NCBI GenBank assembly: GCA_002009475.1
Contig: AYTS01000064.1
Coordinates: 1 to 37,482, forward strand
DNA: 37,482 nt
From: Candidatus Brocadia carolinensis
GTDB taxonomy: Bacteria > Planctomycetota > Brocadiia > Brocadiales > Brocadiaceae
Reading direction: 5' to 3'
Made by a program: the position numbers and the translations under genes. The notes under the pieces are model-generated. The model was not told the DNA's origin. It was given only the letters and a program-made list of their open reading frames with translations, and did no database searches. The number at the start of each line of letters is the position of its first letter. The stretch's first letter is position 1. This document shows, piece after piece, positions 37,028 through 37,482 of this stretch.

Positions 37028-37482
37028 TCATCCATAATCAGATTGATGAGTACTCGTTGTCAGAGAAACACCTATCAAAATATCAGCAAGCCTTCGTATT
37101 CCCCTCCACATTACCTCCACGCCAGGTTCTCTCCCTTTGCCCTTTATAAATCCCCCAAGCGTTGCAATAATAAGAATTGCATCACGCAATGATAAACTCT
37201 TCCCCTTATTTGCCGCATATTCTCCACGGTATTTGATCAGCTTTAAAACTTCTATTTCCTGCTCACGAAAAAACAAATCACTGGCAACCCCCGGCGTCTC
37301 TCTGCCTTGCATGGTTAAATACATCAACCGCCACGCCGTAATCATATCAATGGTTAAGCACCTCTCCAGCCTATCCAGACTCCCCAGCCTCCTGTCCTCA
37401 CTCCTGCGACCACTCTTTAATATCTTGTGAAACACCTCTATCCGAAATCGTACCGTATACCACTGCACCTTTTCACAGGTTT
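37028..37482 (-). CDS. Tn5/IS50-like IS4-family transposase, C-terminal part, cut by window edge
   Basis: The minus-strand frame is open to the window edge (GTG 37468 is not a real start; coding continues upstream). It contains YTVRFRIEVFHKILKSG, an exact Y-(2)-R-(3)-E-(6)-K signature of IS4-family transposases with the catalytic Glu, then LTIDMITAWRLMYLTMQGRE and GFIKGKGREPGVEVMWRGIR near the C-terminus, as in Tn5-like enzymes. This portion has no lesion; whether the whole gene is intact cannot be seen. Confidence 0.75.
   Translation of the reverse strand, partial: TCEKVQWYTVRFRIEVFHKILKSGRRSEDRRLGSLDRLERCLTIDMITAWRLMYLTMQGRETPGVASDLFFREQEIEVLKLIKYRGEYAANKGKSLSLRDAILIIATLGGFIKGKGREPGVEVMWRGIRRLADILIGVSLTTSTHQSDYG

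Noticed and set aside
36828..37031. 67-codon minus-strand frame
   Set aside because: It is built on the GC palindromes; no ribosome site and no family pattern.
1..37482. CRISPR array, tRNA or rRNA genes
   Set aside because: I found no regularly spaced direct repeats and no recognisable tRNA or rRNA sequence on either strand by eye.

Overview
The window looks like a chromosomal segment of an environmental Gram-negative bacterium. A Planctomycetota anammox lineage (Brocadiales) is my best guess, based on moderate GC, a DNA polymerase I / CoaE / Rho / GlgC core block, a two-membrane zinc-uptake locus and many decayed insertion sequences of mixed families. No rRNA, tRNA or marker gene fixes the taxonomy, so this is inference.

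Layout. (1) 1-12.7 kb is an accessory island. It opens with scraps of an IS4-type transposase tail and an IS91-type transposase tail. Two giant adjacent genes follow (1805 and 1409 aa), which I cannot assign to any characterised family. Then come a large hairpin, a chimeric transposase remnant and two decayed toxin-antitoxin modules. A ~100-bp sequence occurs in direct orientation at both ends (93-192 and 12579-12678). (2) 12.7-15.9 kb carries msrB, a Bacteroidota-like polysaccharide flippase with a frameshift, an IS1380 remnant and a DruA-domain (DUF4338) remnant. (3) 16.2-23.8 kb is housekeeping: polA (apparent frameshift), coaE, rho, glgC and a MATE exporter. (4) 23.9-28.9 kb is a metal (probably zinc) acquisition locus: a small His/Cys protein, a coiled-coil outer-membrane porin, and an ABC transporter made of binding protein, ATPase and permease. 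(5) 29.0-32.0 kb holds an eight-TPR exported protein and an ABC-2 exporter whose permease is frameshifted. (6) 32.0-35.2 kb is a mosaic of a truncated uncharacterised ORF, an IS1182 tail and a complete IS1634-type transposase gene. (7) 35.3-37.5 kb has a sigma54 activator with a degenerate receiver domain, a cluster of small GC hairpins and the tail of a Tn5/IS4-type transposase cut by the window edge.

Most notable: the giant gene pair without Shine-Dalgarno sequences, bracketed by direct repeats inside transposon debris; an inverted ~150-bp repeat pair 21 kb apart that encloses the housekeeping and zinc genes; and three unrelated genes (flippase, polA, ABC-2 permease) each broken by one extra base in a homopolymer of 8 or 9. 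The last pattern fits systematic sequencing error or transcriptional slippage better than independent decay. Expected cooperation: porin, binding protein, ATPase and permease form one metal-import route across both membranes; polA-coaE are translationally coupled and are followed by rho and glgC on the same strand.
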